64,000 nt of DNA, taken from the NCBI GenBank assembly GCA_949297015.1, contig CASFRF010000023.1, positions 1 to 64,000 on the forward strand, written 5' to 3'. Position numbers and translations under genes: made by a program. This document shows positions 42,709-50,017 of this stretch, one piece after another. Each line of letters begins with the position of its first letter. Position 1 is the first letter of the stretch. The notes under the pieces are model-generated. The model was given only the letters and a program-made list of their open reading frames with translations, did no database searches and had not been told where the DNA came from. Source of the stretch: an uncultured bacterium. Its GTDB lineage: Bacteria; Verrucomicrobiota; Lentisphaeria; Victivallales; Victivallaceae.

Positions 42709-44727
42709 TCAGGCGGGGAGCACGGTGATCCGGACGCCGTAGGGGGCGAGCCGACCGTCCTCCGGGCCGACCAGGGTGCGCCCCGGCAGCTGATCGGCGT
42801 CGAGCGTGGACTCGGTGTTGTTCAGTCCGAAGAAGAGCCGGCCGCACGCCGAGCGGCGCTCGATTACCTCCAGCCCCTCCGGCAAACCCGGCAGCACCGG
42901 TTCCAGCCCGGCGGCGGCGCTCAGCAGCGGGATCAACGCCTCCAGCAACGGGCCGGTCAGGTAGCTGCCGACGTAGTGGACGCGCCCCCGGCCGAGCCGG
43001 TTGACGGTAACGGCCGGTTTCCCGGCCAGATAGCGGCTGTTCCAGCAGGCGACGGTTTCGGCGCCCTCCGGAATCAGCACTTCGTAGAAGTGTTCGGCCC
43101 GGACCGGTTGCTCGTTCAGCTCCACGGTCTGCAGCGAATGCGGATCGCCCGCGATCAGTTTGCCGTACTCCTCGACGGTCACCCCGGCCAGCGCGGTCAG
43201 GATGCCCGGCCGGGGCTCGGCGATGATCTGATTGTCGGCGGTCCGGCTGCCGGAGCGGGCGCCGATCACCAGCGTGCCGCCCGCCTCGACAAAGCCGCGG
43301 AGATTGGCCGCAGCCGCCGGCGACACCAGTTCCCAGTGCGGCAGGAAGTAGAGCTTCAGCGGCGCAAGGTCGTCCTCCGGGTGGACCAGCCCCACCGCGT
43401 AGTGTCGCAGGTGGAACGCCCGGTGCAGCTCCTCGGCCACCGCGTCGGGCGAGGGCAACCCCATCGGATAGATGGCGTGGACCGCTTCGGCGTCGGCGTC
43501 GGCGGCGGCGATGCCGACCTCGGTCCGGACCTCGCTGCGTTGCAGATAGGGGGCCAGCGCCTGGAGTTCGCGCGCAATGCCCGCGACCTCGTAAAAGCGG
43601 CGGCGCGGAAGGTTGTCGTGGTCGAGAATTCCGCCCCAGTACTCCTCGGCTCCGAAGCGGCAGCTCCGCCACCGGAAGTAGAGCAGACTGTCCGCGCCGT
43701 GGGCGATCGAACGGAAGGTCTGCTGCCGCAGCTCGCCCGGTTCGGGCGTGGCGTGCACGTAGCCGTTCTGACCGCCGAAGCTCGACTGATGCTCCGGCAC
43801 GATGAAGTTGCCGTCGATGGCCCGCGCCCGGTCCAGGGTGAAGGCGTGCCGGACCGGCCGCCGGGCGGCGTCGAAGACGAAGCCGGGGTAGCAGTCGAAG
43901 CCGATCAGATCAAGATCGCGCCCGAACGCTCCGCGGTAGTCCACCACCCCCATCAGGCCGTTGTGGAAGATGATCCAGCGCGGATTGGCGGCGCGGAGGA
44001 TTTCCACCTGCTCGTGCTGATAACGTGCCGCCATGGCGGCGTGGAACCGCCGCAGTTCGAGCATGGCGCCCGGATTGGGCCAGGTCGGCGCCTGATCTTT
44101 CGGCAGTTCGATTTCCGAAAAATCGCGATAGCTCTGCGCCCAGAAGGCGGTGCCCCAGGCCCGGTTCAGGCGGTCGATCGAACCGTATTTCTTCTGCAGA
44201 TAGCTCCGGAACTCCTGCTGGCAGGCCGGGCAGTAACAGTAGTCGAAGTGGCAATGAATCTCATTGTCGGTCTGGAACGCGATCACCGCCGGGTGAGCTT
44301 TGAAATGCTCCGCGATTTGCGCGGTGATCCGCCGTGAATACTCCCGGAATCCGGCGTTGGTGGTGCACACATGCTGGCGCGAGCCGTGCTGCATGAACGC
44401 ACCGGCGGCGTTGAGCCGCAGAAATTCCGGATGTTTCCGGGTCAGCCAGCGCGGCGGCGCGGCGGTGGGGGTGCAGAAAATGACGTCGATCCCGGCCCGC
44501 TGCAACCGTTCGATCTCCCGGTCGAAAAAGTGAAAGTCGAAGACCCCTTCCTCCGGCTCCAGCAGATCCCAGGCGAATTCCCCCAGCCGGACCAGATCGA
44601 TTCCGGCCTCGCGCATCCGTTCCGGGTCGCTCTGCCGCTCCTCTTCGCTCCAGTGTTCCGGGTAGTAGGCGGCTCCGAACCGGAAGCGGTCGAACACGCC
44701 GGTGTGACGGTAGGACAAAGTTCTCAT
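42709..44727 (-). CDS. glycoside hydrolase family 42 beta-galactosidase
   Basis: Hydrolyses terminal beta-galactosides (retaining) in the cytoplasm. 672 residues with no signal peptide. FRFGAAYYPEHWSEEE is the family N-terminus. FQTDNEIHCHFDYCYCPACQ supplies the acid/base Glu156 and a Zn-binding Cys cluster. IVPEHQSSFGGQNGYV carries the nucleophile Glu312. The trimerisation domain (about 400-600) and a short C-terminal beta domain complete the protein. GGAG lies ten bases before the ATG at 44727; the ATG at 44826 is upstream of the -10 box and is rejected. Fits use of galactose-containing glycans or plant galactosides imported by other systems. Confidence 0.95.
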   Translation of the reverse strand: MRTLSYRHTGVFDRFRFGAAYYPEHWSEEERQSDPERMREAGIDLVRLGEFAWDLLEPEEGVFDFHFFDREIERLQRAGIDVIFCTPTAAPPRWLTRKHPEFLRLNAAGAFMQHGSRQHVCTTNAGFREYSRRITAQIAEHFKAHPAVIAFQTDNEIHCHFDYCYCPACQQEFRSYLQKKYGSIDRLNRAWGTAFWAQSYRDFSEIELPKDQAPTWPNPGAMLELRRFHAAMAARYQHEQVEILRAANPRWIIFHNGLMGVVDYRGAFGRDLDLIGFDCYPGFVFDAARRPVRHAFTLDRARAIDGNFIVPEHQSSFGGQNGYVHATPEPGELRQQTFRSIAHGADSLLYFRWRSCRFGAEEYWGGILDHDNLPRRRFYEVAGIARELQALAPYLQRSEVRTEVGIAAADADAEAVHAIYPMGLPSPDAVAEELHRAFHLRHYAVGLVHPEDDLAPLKLYFLPHWELVSPAAAANLRGFVEAGGTLVIGARSGSRTADNQIIAEPRPGILTALAGVTVEEYGKLIAGDPHSLQTVELNEQPVRAEHFYEVLIPEGAETVACWNSRYLAGKPAVTVNRLGRGRVHYVGSYLTGPLLEALIPLLSAAAGLEPVLPGLPEGLEVIERRSACGRLFFGLNNTESTLDADQLPGRTLVGPEDGRLAPYGVRITVLPA

Positions 44728-44773
44728 GATCCGATTGCTCCATGTTTGGCTGACGGTCTTTTGATTACGGGTA

Positions 44774-44797
44774 AGACCGGTGGCCTCCCTCCGGTCT
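44774..44797. promoter_or_regulatory. leader hairpin in the GH42 5' region
   Basis: AGACCGG (44774-44780) pairs with CCGGTCT (44791-44797), downstream of the promoter at 44809-44836. Operator or attenuator are possible readings. Confidence 0.4.
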
Positions 44798-44808
44798 CGT
44801 TGTTCTTC

Positions 44809-44836
44809 ACTATATCGCCGAATCACCGGAGTGCAA
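44809..44836 (-). promoter_or_regulatory. promoter for the GH42 gene
   Basis: TTGCAC, 16 bases, TATAGT (or CTTGCA with 17), about 80 bases before the ATG. Confidence 0.55.
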
Positions 44837-44971
44837 GTTTGGGGAATGAGAAAAAAGAGTGTTGGGATTCCTGATAATTCGGTTTTTTTATATATTCGGA
44901 CAATTTTTGTAATTTCCCGGCGTTATTCGGACAGGGTTGGAAAACATCGACCCGCAGAAAGGTGGTAAAAT

Positions 44972-45325
44972 ATGAACGGAAAAATCTGGTTGGTGGGAGT
45001 TGGTGCGCTGGTGCTGTTCAGCGGCAGTCAGGCGCTGGCGCGCGGTCCGGAGCGACATCCGGAACCGAATCAGGGAATCGTGAACGCCGCGGCGATCGTG
45101 AATCTGGTGAAATCGGTGCTGCAGCCGACGGTGGTGGTGTCGCAACCGGCGGTGGTGCAGCAGCCCGTGGTGGTGTCGCAACCTGCGGTGGTGCAGCAGC
45201 CCGTGATGGTGTCGCAACCGGCGGTAGTGGTAGCGCCGCCGGTGGTGGTGCCGCCCGCGCCTTGGTACGCGCCGCCGCGGCATCATCCGGCGCCGCCTCC
45301 GCCTCCGCGGCGGCACCGGCGATGA
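44972..45325 (+). CDS. small secreted Val/Gln/Pro repeat protein
   Basis: A 117-residue protein with a signal peptide (NGKIWLVGVGALVLFSGSQA). The mature part holds a 12-residue tandem unit VVVSQPAVVQQP repeated about 2.5 times, then a Pro-rich end with PPVVVPPAPWYAPP and a His/Pro/Arg tail (PPPPPRRHRR). No fold recognised; it looks like an extended, possibly surface-attached or periplasm-spanning, low-complexity protein. AAAGGTGG precedes the ATG. The upstream DNA is markedly A/T-rich compared with its neighbours. Ends seven bases before the convergent gene at 45333. Confidence 0.7.
   Translation: MNGKIWLVGVGALVLFSGSQALARGPERHPEPNQGIVNAAAIVNLVKSVLQPTVVVSQPAVVQQPVVVSQPAVVQQPVMVSQPAVVVAPPVVVPPAPWYAPPRHHPAPPPPPRRHRR
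45131..45231 (+). repeat. 36-bp tandem repeat inside the small secreted protein gene
   Basis: Two full 36-base units differing at one position (45131-45166, 45167-45202) plus a diverged partial third. A likely site of length variation between strains. Confidence 0.8.
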
Positions 45326-45332
45326 GACGGCG

Positions 45333-47486
45333 TCAGCCGATCCGGTAGACCCGGCGCGCCCGCAGCGGCGGGGTGACTTCGTGAAGTGAGGGCAGTTCCA
45401 CCAAGCGCGCCCCCGGGGGCAACGGCCAGTCGAGATCGCGGCAGGCCCAGACCACGGTGGCGTGCTCTCCGTGATAGACCACGGCGCTGCGTTCGGGCAG
45501 AATTTCGCGGGGACCGCGCATCTCCGGTTCCGCCAGATTGAAGGCGGCCAGCAGCGCCAGTTGTTCCGGTGCCGGGGGGCAGGGGGCGGCGGGTTTCCCG
45601 GCTTCGGGCTGGTGGAAGCCCACCGTGCCGGTGGCGGGGTCCCAGAACAAAGTCCACATCAAACGGCAGGCCAGCCCTTCAAAGAAGACCCGGGCCGGAT
45701 CGTCGCCGGCGGCGATGATCTTTTCCGGCTCGAACTGGGCGTAGCACTCGCTCCACAGCGGCAGACAGTTCAACCGCAGTTCGATGCCCGGTCCGTGGCG
45801 GTGGGTGCCGAAGACGCCGAGGTCTTCGGTGCAGTAATCGTAGCCCAGACGCTGCATCTCGCGCATCAGTTCGAGGTGGGCGCGATACTGACTGAGAATC
45901 GCCGCGGGGGGCGGCTGAGCCGGGCGGAAAAAGCCGAGCAGCGCGGTCTGGTCGGCGGTGGCGCCGCCGGGGCTGGTGCTCCCGGCGTTCTGGATCCAGT
46001 GGAATTTGTCACTGGAGAGATTGAAGCTGCTGTCCAGAAAAAAGCCGTCGAGTCCCAGTTCCCGGGCCGCATAGCCCCACTGCCGGAGCCAGTAGTCGCG
46101 AACCGCCGGATCGCGCAGATTGAGTACGGCGAAGACCGGTGTGTAGTGGTCGGCCTCGAGGGCGTTGGAGGGGTTGCGGACGAACGGATCCGTCGCCTGG
46201 TCCAGGGCCTCCATGATGGAGCCTTCGCGCGGCAGGAAATTGATCCGGCCCGGGCGGCCGTTGCGCTGGTCGAAGATCCAGCTCAGCGTGGAGATCGAGG
46301 TGTTGGCCCACATCTCCAGCTTGATGCCGTAACGGTGGCAGGCGGCGCAGAGAACCTTGAAACTCTCCTCGCCGACACCGGGGGCTACGCGGTAGTCCAC
46401 GGTGCAGCACATGTTGGAGACGCCCCAGACGTTCATGTTGTTTTCAAAGTGGCTCGGCGTGAAGATTTTCCGGACGCCGCAGGCGGCCAGCGCCGGAACC
46501 GCTTCCGCGGCGTAGCGCCGGAGATCGGCGTTGGTCCACTCCTCGACCACCCCGTAGCTGGAGACCCGCTCCCGCCGCAGTCCGAGCTCGGCGTGGAGCG
46601 TCTCGTGGACCAGCTCCTTCATCGCCTCGTAGAGGTTGTCGCGCTGATGGAGGGCCAGGGCGCCGGGGACAAAGAGAATCTCAAACGCGGGGGTCTGGAA
46701 GTCGGCGGCGAGGTCGCCGCAGAATTCGTGATAGTGGCGGATCCGGTTTTCGCCGCGCTCCTTTTCAAACAGCGAGCGCAGGTGGGTGACCTGCGGCGAC
46801 CAGCTGAGCACGGTGCCCGCCGCGCCGGAGGTGAAGGTGAAGCCCTGCAGTTCGGTCTGAAACGGCAGAAATTGAAAGATGTTCGGATTGCGGCAGCCGG
46901 GCAGATACCACTCGCTGGAGTAGAAGTCCTCCGGCGAGTGAAACTCCACCAGCGAGGGCACGAAGCAGTTCCGCAACCGGAATTCGCAGCCGAGCGCCGA
47001 ACCGCCGGGTTCCCAGCTGCCGTATTCGGTGATCCGGAAGATCGGGTCCGGGGGATTGAGGTAGCGCCAGCGATAGGAGAAGCCGTCGGCGCTGAAGGCG
47101 CCGAGCTCCCGGTGCGCCGGGCGGAGTTCCAGCTCCAGCCGGGCCTCCGGCGCGGGCCGGGGGGGCCGGAAGCGCCGGAGGTTCCGGCGCGGGCGGACGC
47201 TGTGGAGCATGTACTCCATGGGGCCGCCCTCCCGCCGTTCCAGCGTGAAGACGAAGCGGTGGCACGCCTGTTCCCGGTGCTGTTCACACAGCCGGGGATG
47301 GATCAGCTCCACCCCGTTGGGTGTGGTCAGTTCAAAACGGATCGGTTCGGCGCCGTCGCGCAGCGGCACGCCCGCCGCCCGGACGGCGCCGAACCCCTCG
47401 AAGACTCCGTTGGACTGTCGCAATTCGAGCTCCACCCGGCCCGGAAAAATCACTTCGGTGGTGGCGGTCGACGGTTGTTCACTCAT
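45333..47486 (-). CDS. putative TIM-barrel glycosidase-like protein, family not recognised (GH-D/GH36-like pattern)
   Basis: A 717-residue cytoplasmic protein. An N-terminal beta-sandwich (about 15-300, FRLRNCFVPSLVEFHSPEDF) is followed by a barrel. GVRKIFTPSHFENNMNVWGV, GIKLEMWANTSIS, GLDGFFLDSSFNLSSDKFHW and GYDYCTEDLGVFG look like successive barrel strand ends, as in clan GH-D, with acidic residues at each C-terminal strand edge. I cannot identify the nucleophile with certainty. ATG 47486 has GGAG seven bases upstream. Promoter at 47523. It sits between GH42 and a sugar-binding GntR regulator, which argues for a carbohydrate role. Confidence 0.75.
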   Translation of the reverse strand: MSEQPSTATTEVIFPGRVELELRQSNGVFEGFGAVRAAGVPLRDGAEPIRFELTTPNGVELIHPRLCEQHREQACHRFVFTLERREGGPMEYMLHSVRPRRNLRRFRPPRPAPEARLELELRPAHRELGAFSADGFSYRWRYLNPPDPIFRITEYGSWEPGGSALGCEFRLRNCFVPSLVEFHSPEDFYSSEWYLPGCRNPNIFQFLPFQTELQGFTFTSGAAGTVLSWSPQVTHLRSLFEKERGENRIRHYHEFCGDLAADFQTPAFEILFVPGALALHQRDNLYEAMKELVHETLHAELGLRRERVSSYGVVEEWTNADLRRYAAEAVPALAACGVRKIFTPSHFENNMNVWGVSNMCCTVDYRVAPGVGEESFKVLCAACHRYGIKLEMWANTSISTLSWIFDQRNGRPGRINFLPREGSIMEALDQATDPFVRNPSNALEADHYTPVFAVLNLRDPAVRDYWLRQWGYAARELGLDGFFLDSSFNLSSDKFHWIQNAGSTSPGGATADQTALLGFFRPAQPPPAAILSQYRAHLELMREMQRLGYDYCTEDLGVFGTHRHGPGIELRLNCLPLWSECYAQFEPEKIIAAGDDPARVFFEGLACRLMWTLFWDPATGTVGFHQPEAGKPAAPCPPAPEQLALLAAFNLAEPEMRGPREILPERSAVVYHGEHATVVWACRDLDWPLPPGARLVELPSLHEVTPPLRARRVYRIG

Positions 47487-47522
47487 GGTCACTCCTGCTC
47501 CCGGACTTGCGTTTCGCTGGGA

Positions 47523-47551
47523 AGTATACCGCGTTTTCCGCAAAAAGCCAG
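47523..47551 (-). promoter_or_regulatory. promoter for the 717-residue glycosidase-like gene
   Basis: CTGGCT, 17 bases, TATACT, about 37 bases before the ATG at 47486. Confidence 0.6.
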
Positions 47552-47629
47552 CAAAAAAGCGGGAAGTGCGGTCTGCGCGGCGGGGGCGTGCTCAAGGGCG
47601 GGCTCCTTTTTCTATCAGTTGATCGATTT

Positions 47630-49036
47630 TCAGCCGCGGAGCAGCTGTTCCCGGCGGAAGTCGAGCTGCTGCCGGTTCCGGTCTTCGGCGTAGCAGCCGC
47701 GCATCGCTTCGAGCAGCGGCGGCAGCGACACGTCGTGACCGCCGAGCAGGGGGAGGATCAGCCGGTCGGTGAGCAGCGCGGCGAGACGGCGCGGCGGTTC
47801 GTGCTCGCTGGGGGTGGAGAACAGGAGGCTGCCGGGCGGAGCGTTCTCCAGACGGCGGATGACGGCGTCGAGCCGGGGAGGATACTCCTCGGGCGCGGTA
47901 TGGACTTTCCGGCGGTAGTGGCGGAAGGGGGAGATGCCCAGACCGGCGCGCATCAGGCCGCATTGATTCTCTTCGCTCAGCACGAACTGGAAAAAGGCCG
48001 CGGCGCCCGGCGTACACTCGCCTTCGAGCATCGAGACGCAGCAGGCCGGGACGCCCTCCTGACCGCCGGGCGGAATCGGCAGAATCTCGATGCGGTGGCG
48101 GCGCAGCTCCGGTCCCAGCGCTCCGAGGTAGAAGCTGTTGCGGATGAAGGCCGAGACCGAGCCGTTGAGAATTTTCCGGATCAGGTCGAAATCGTCCACC
48201 CCGGGCGCGCCGAATTCGTAGAGCTGCTGCTCCGCGGCGTAGTGGATCAGGCGGTAGAGCCGGGTGGTGCGCGGCTCCAGTTCGGAGTCGGGGGGCGGGG
48301 CGGCGAGTCCCAGTTTTTCGAGCAGCAGCATGGTGCCCGGGGGTAGCAAGGAATGAGGCCCGGCCAAGCTCCGCAACGACTGGTAAAAGCGTTCCCAGGA
48401 GGAGGTGTCCGGAACCTGACCCCGCGAACAGCGCACGAACAGATACTGCGGCTGCAGAATGTAGGGGACCAGATCGGTGATCAGATTGTCGCGCAGTTCG
48501 GGCAGCAGTTCGGAGCGGGGGAAAAGGGGGTGCCCCAGCACCCGTTCGATTTCGGGCAGCGGCATGAAGGCGCGCCACCGGCGGACGAATTCAAAGGGCG
48601 GCTGCACCAGCACCACCGGATTGCCCCGCCGGGCGTGCAGATGGAGCAGCAGCTGGTCGGCGGGGTCGGCGGCCAGAAACCGGGGCCGCACCCGGAATTT
48701 CGGATGCAGTGCCTCGAAGCGGCGCAGCATTTCGCACCAGTACCCGGTCTGCCACCAGCAGGTTTCGGCGAAGACCACTTCGACCTGTTCGGGTGAGCCG
48801 CCGGTTCCGGCGGCGGTGTTCAAGGCCGCCGGATGGACCTGAAAGCCCTTCCGCGGCAGGGCCGTGATCAGCTGTTCCCGCTCCAGCTCCTTGAGCGCCT
48901 GATGAACCACATGATAGGACTCCTTGAGCAGGTCGGTCAGGTCCCGGATGCTGGGCAGGGTGTCGATAAAGCCGAACTCCCGGCGCTCGATCCGGCTGCG
49001 CAGCGCGGCTTTGACCGATTCGGTTCTTCGCGTCAT
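47630..49036 (-). CDS. GntR-family transcription regulator fused to a solute-binding-protein-like domain
   Basis: N-terminal winged helix of the GntR type (residues about 3-75: VKAALRSRIERREFGFIDTL, SIRDLTDLLKESYHVVHQAL). A C-terminal 370-residue domain with the look of an ABC extracellular solute-binding protein (type 1) follows: VEVVFAETCWWQTGYWCEML, FEALHPKFRVRPRF and AFFQFVLSEENQCGLMRAGL. No signal peptide is present, so it would bind a sugar in the cytoplasm and control transcription. The start is the ATG at 49036, since the longer frame begins upstream of its own -10 box. CGCATGCG palindromes flank its divergent promoters. Likely controls the pseudopilin-glycosidase operon and itself. 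Confidence 0.85.
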   Translation of the reverse strand: MTRRTESVKAALRSRIERREFGFIDTLPSIRDLTDLLKESYHVVHQALKELEREQLITALPRKGFQVHPAALNTAAGTGGSPEQVEVVFAETCWWQTGYWCEMLRRFEALHPKFRVRPRFLAADPADQLLLHLHARRGNPVVLVQPPFEFVRRWRAFMPLPEIERVLGHPLFPRSELLPELRDNLITDLVPYILQPQYLFVRCSRGQVPDTSSWERFYQSLRSLAGPHSLLPPGTMLLLEKLGLAAPPPDSELEPRTTRLYRLIHYAAEQQLYEFGAPGVDDFDLIRKILNGSVSAFIRNSFYLGALGPELRRHRIEILPIPPGGQEGVPACCVSMLEGECTPGAAAFFQFVLSEENQCGLMRAGLGISPFRHYRRKVHTAPEEYPPRLDAVIRRLENAPPGSLLFSTPSEHEPPRRLAALLTDRLILPLLGGHDVSLPPLLEAMRGCYAEDRNRQQLDFRREQLLRG

Positions 49037-49077
49037 GACGGTGAACTCCCGGTTGGATGGTTTGAAATCTGATTGGG

Positions 49078-49106
49078 AAAATAGCATCGGAACGGCGTGC
49101 TGTCAA
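49078..49106 (-). promoter_or_regulatory. promoter of the GntR-SBP regulator gene
   Basis: TTGACA, 17 bases, TATTTT. Confidence 0.75.
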
Positions 49107-49108
49107 CG

Positions 49109-49118
49109 TCGCATGCGA
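49109..49118. promoter_or_regulatory. palindrome TCGCATGCGA, candidate GntR-SBP operator 1
   Basis: Perfect 10-bp palindrome two bases upstream of the regulator's -35 box. It shares the CGCATGCG core with the site at 49229-49240. Confidence 0.5.
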
Positions 49119-49144
49119 TCAGTTGATAGAAAAAGGTACAGTCG

Positions 49145-49192
49145 TCCCGCCTCAGCTCCGGAAAATATCGGGGAAAAGCGGGATTTTTTTTT
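49145..49192 (+). terminator. terminator-like hairpin with nine T residues ahead of the pseudopilin operon
   Basis: Outer stem TCCCGC/GCGGGA (49145-49150 with 49178-49183) and inner CTCCG/CGGGG, followed by T9. It would stop plus-strand read-through just before the -35 box at 49191. No plus-strand gene precedes it, so a short leader or regulatory RNA is possible. Confidence 0.4.
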
Positions 49193-49219
49193 GCTCCGCG
49201 CCGCATTTCCCGCTACAAT
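49191..49219 (+). promoter_or_regulatory. promoter of the pseudopilin-giant glycosidase operon
   Basis: TTGCTC, 17 bases, TACAAT, about 68 bases before the ATG at 49288. Confidence 0.65.
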
Positions 49220-49228
49220 TAAGGAAGC

Positions 49229-49240
49229 GGCGCATGCGCC
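49229..49240. promoter_or_regulatory. palindrome GGCGCATGCGCC, candidate GntR-SBP operator 2
   Basis: Perfect 12-bp palindrome at about +3 to +14 of the operon promoter, a repressor-like position. Shares the CGCATGCG core with 49109-49118. Confidence 0.5.
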
Positions 49241-49287
49241 GGGTTTGGCAGTCCGAATCCAATCGCCGAAATATTGAGGAGGTGCGA

Positions 49288-49989
49288 ATGGTTATGACGA
49301 GAAGAACCTTTACGCTGATCGAACTCCTGGTGGTGATCGCGATCATCGCGATTCTGGCCTCGATGCTGCTGCCGGCGCTGGGCAAGGCGCGGGACCGGGC
49401 CAAGGACACGGCCTGCAAAAACAAGCTCAAGCAGATCGGGCTGGGGGTCGGGTTGTACAGCCACGACTACCGCAACAACTATCTGCCGCCGACCGCCACC
49501 GCGAACGGCGACTACTGGACCGGCGGCTGGGACTACACGATCCAGAAGGCGATGGGCGGCGCGGAACGGGATCGCCCGTTTCGGAACAAGAACTTCAACT
49601 GTCCGTTCGACCTCTCCTATGCGGATATCGGAGATGGTTTTCAGCACGCCCGGCGCAGCTATCGCCAGCTCTTCGCCAACAATCAGCAGGACGCCTACAA
49701 GGCGTTGAACCTCGATCGGCTGGTGCCGGCCAATACGGTGCTCACCGTCGGGACCAACAGTCTGGGGATTGTGGCCGACAATTTCAAATACGAACTGCCG
49801 TCGGACGGCGATGCCCTGTTCGGGGTCAACACCGGCGGGGGCACCGCCTGGTGGGGCTTCGACGAGAAGAACTGCCACCCCGATTTCAGCCGGAATGTGC
49901 TGGCCCGCGGGCTGCATGTCTACACCATGAAGGCCCAGGAGAACAGCTACGACCGGCGGCAATACTATCTGTCGTTTGAAGTCCATTGA
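49288..49989 (+). CDS. type II pseudopilin-like protein (prepilin-type N-terminal motif)
   Basis: A 233-residue protein beginning [20 protein letters not shown], the class III prepilin signal with Glu5 and a hydrophobic helix. Thr rather than Gly precedes the Phe at the cleavage site. The remainder has [19 protein letters not shown], seen in many Lentisphaera and Planctomycetes pseudopilin-like proteins, then a globular domain with two conserved Cys-containing segments ([18 protein letters not shown]). The ATG at 49288 has GAGGAGG five bases before it; a second ATG at 49294 is possible. First gene of a two-gene operon with a 28-base gap to the giant glycosidase. Confidence 0.9.
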   Translation: MVMTRRTFTLIELLVVIAIIAILASMLLPALGKARDRAKDTACKNKLKQIGLGVGLYSHDYRNNYLPPTATANGDYWTGGWDYTIQKAMGGAERDRPFRNKNFNCPFDLSYADIGDGFQHARRSYRQLFANNQQDAYKALNLDRLVPANTVLTVGTNSLGIVADNFKYELPSDGDALFGVNTGGGTAWWGFDEKNCHPDFSRNVLARGLHVYTMKAQENSYDRRQYYLSFEVH

Positions 49990-50017
49990 GCGATAAACAG
50001 CAGCAGGAGGGTGGAGC

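Noticed and set aside
44728-44971. Possible horizontal island or phage remnant around the A/T-rich gap
   Set aside because: Apart from base composition there is no integrase, direct repeat or foreign codon use in the flanking genes.
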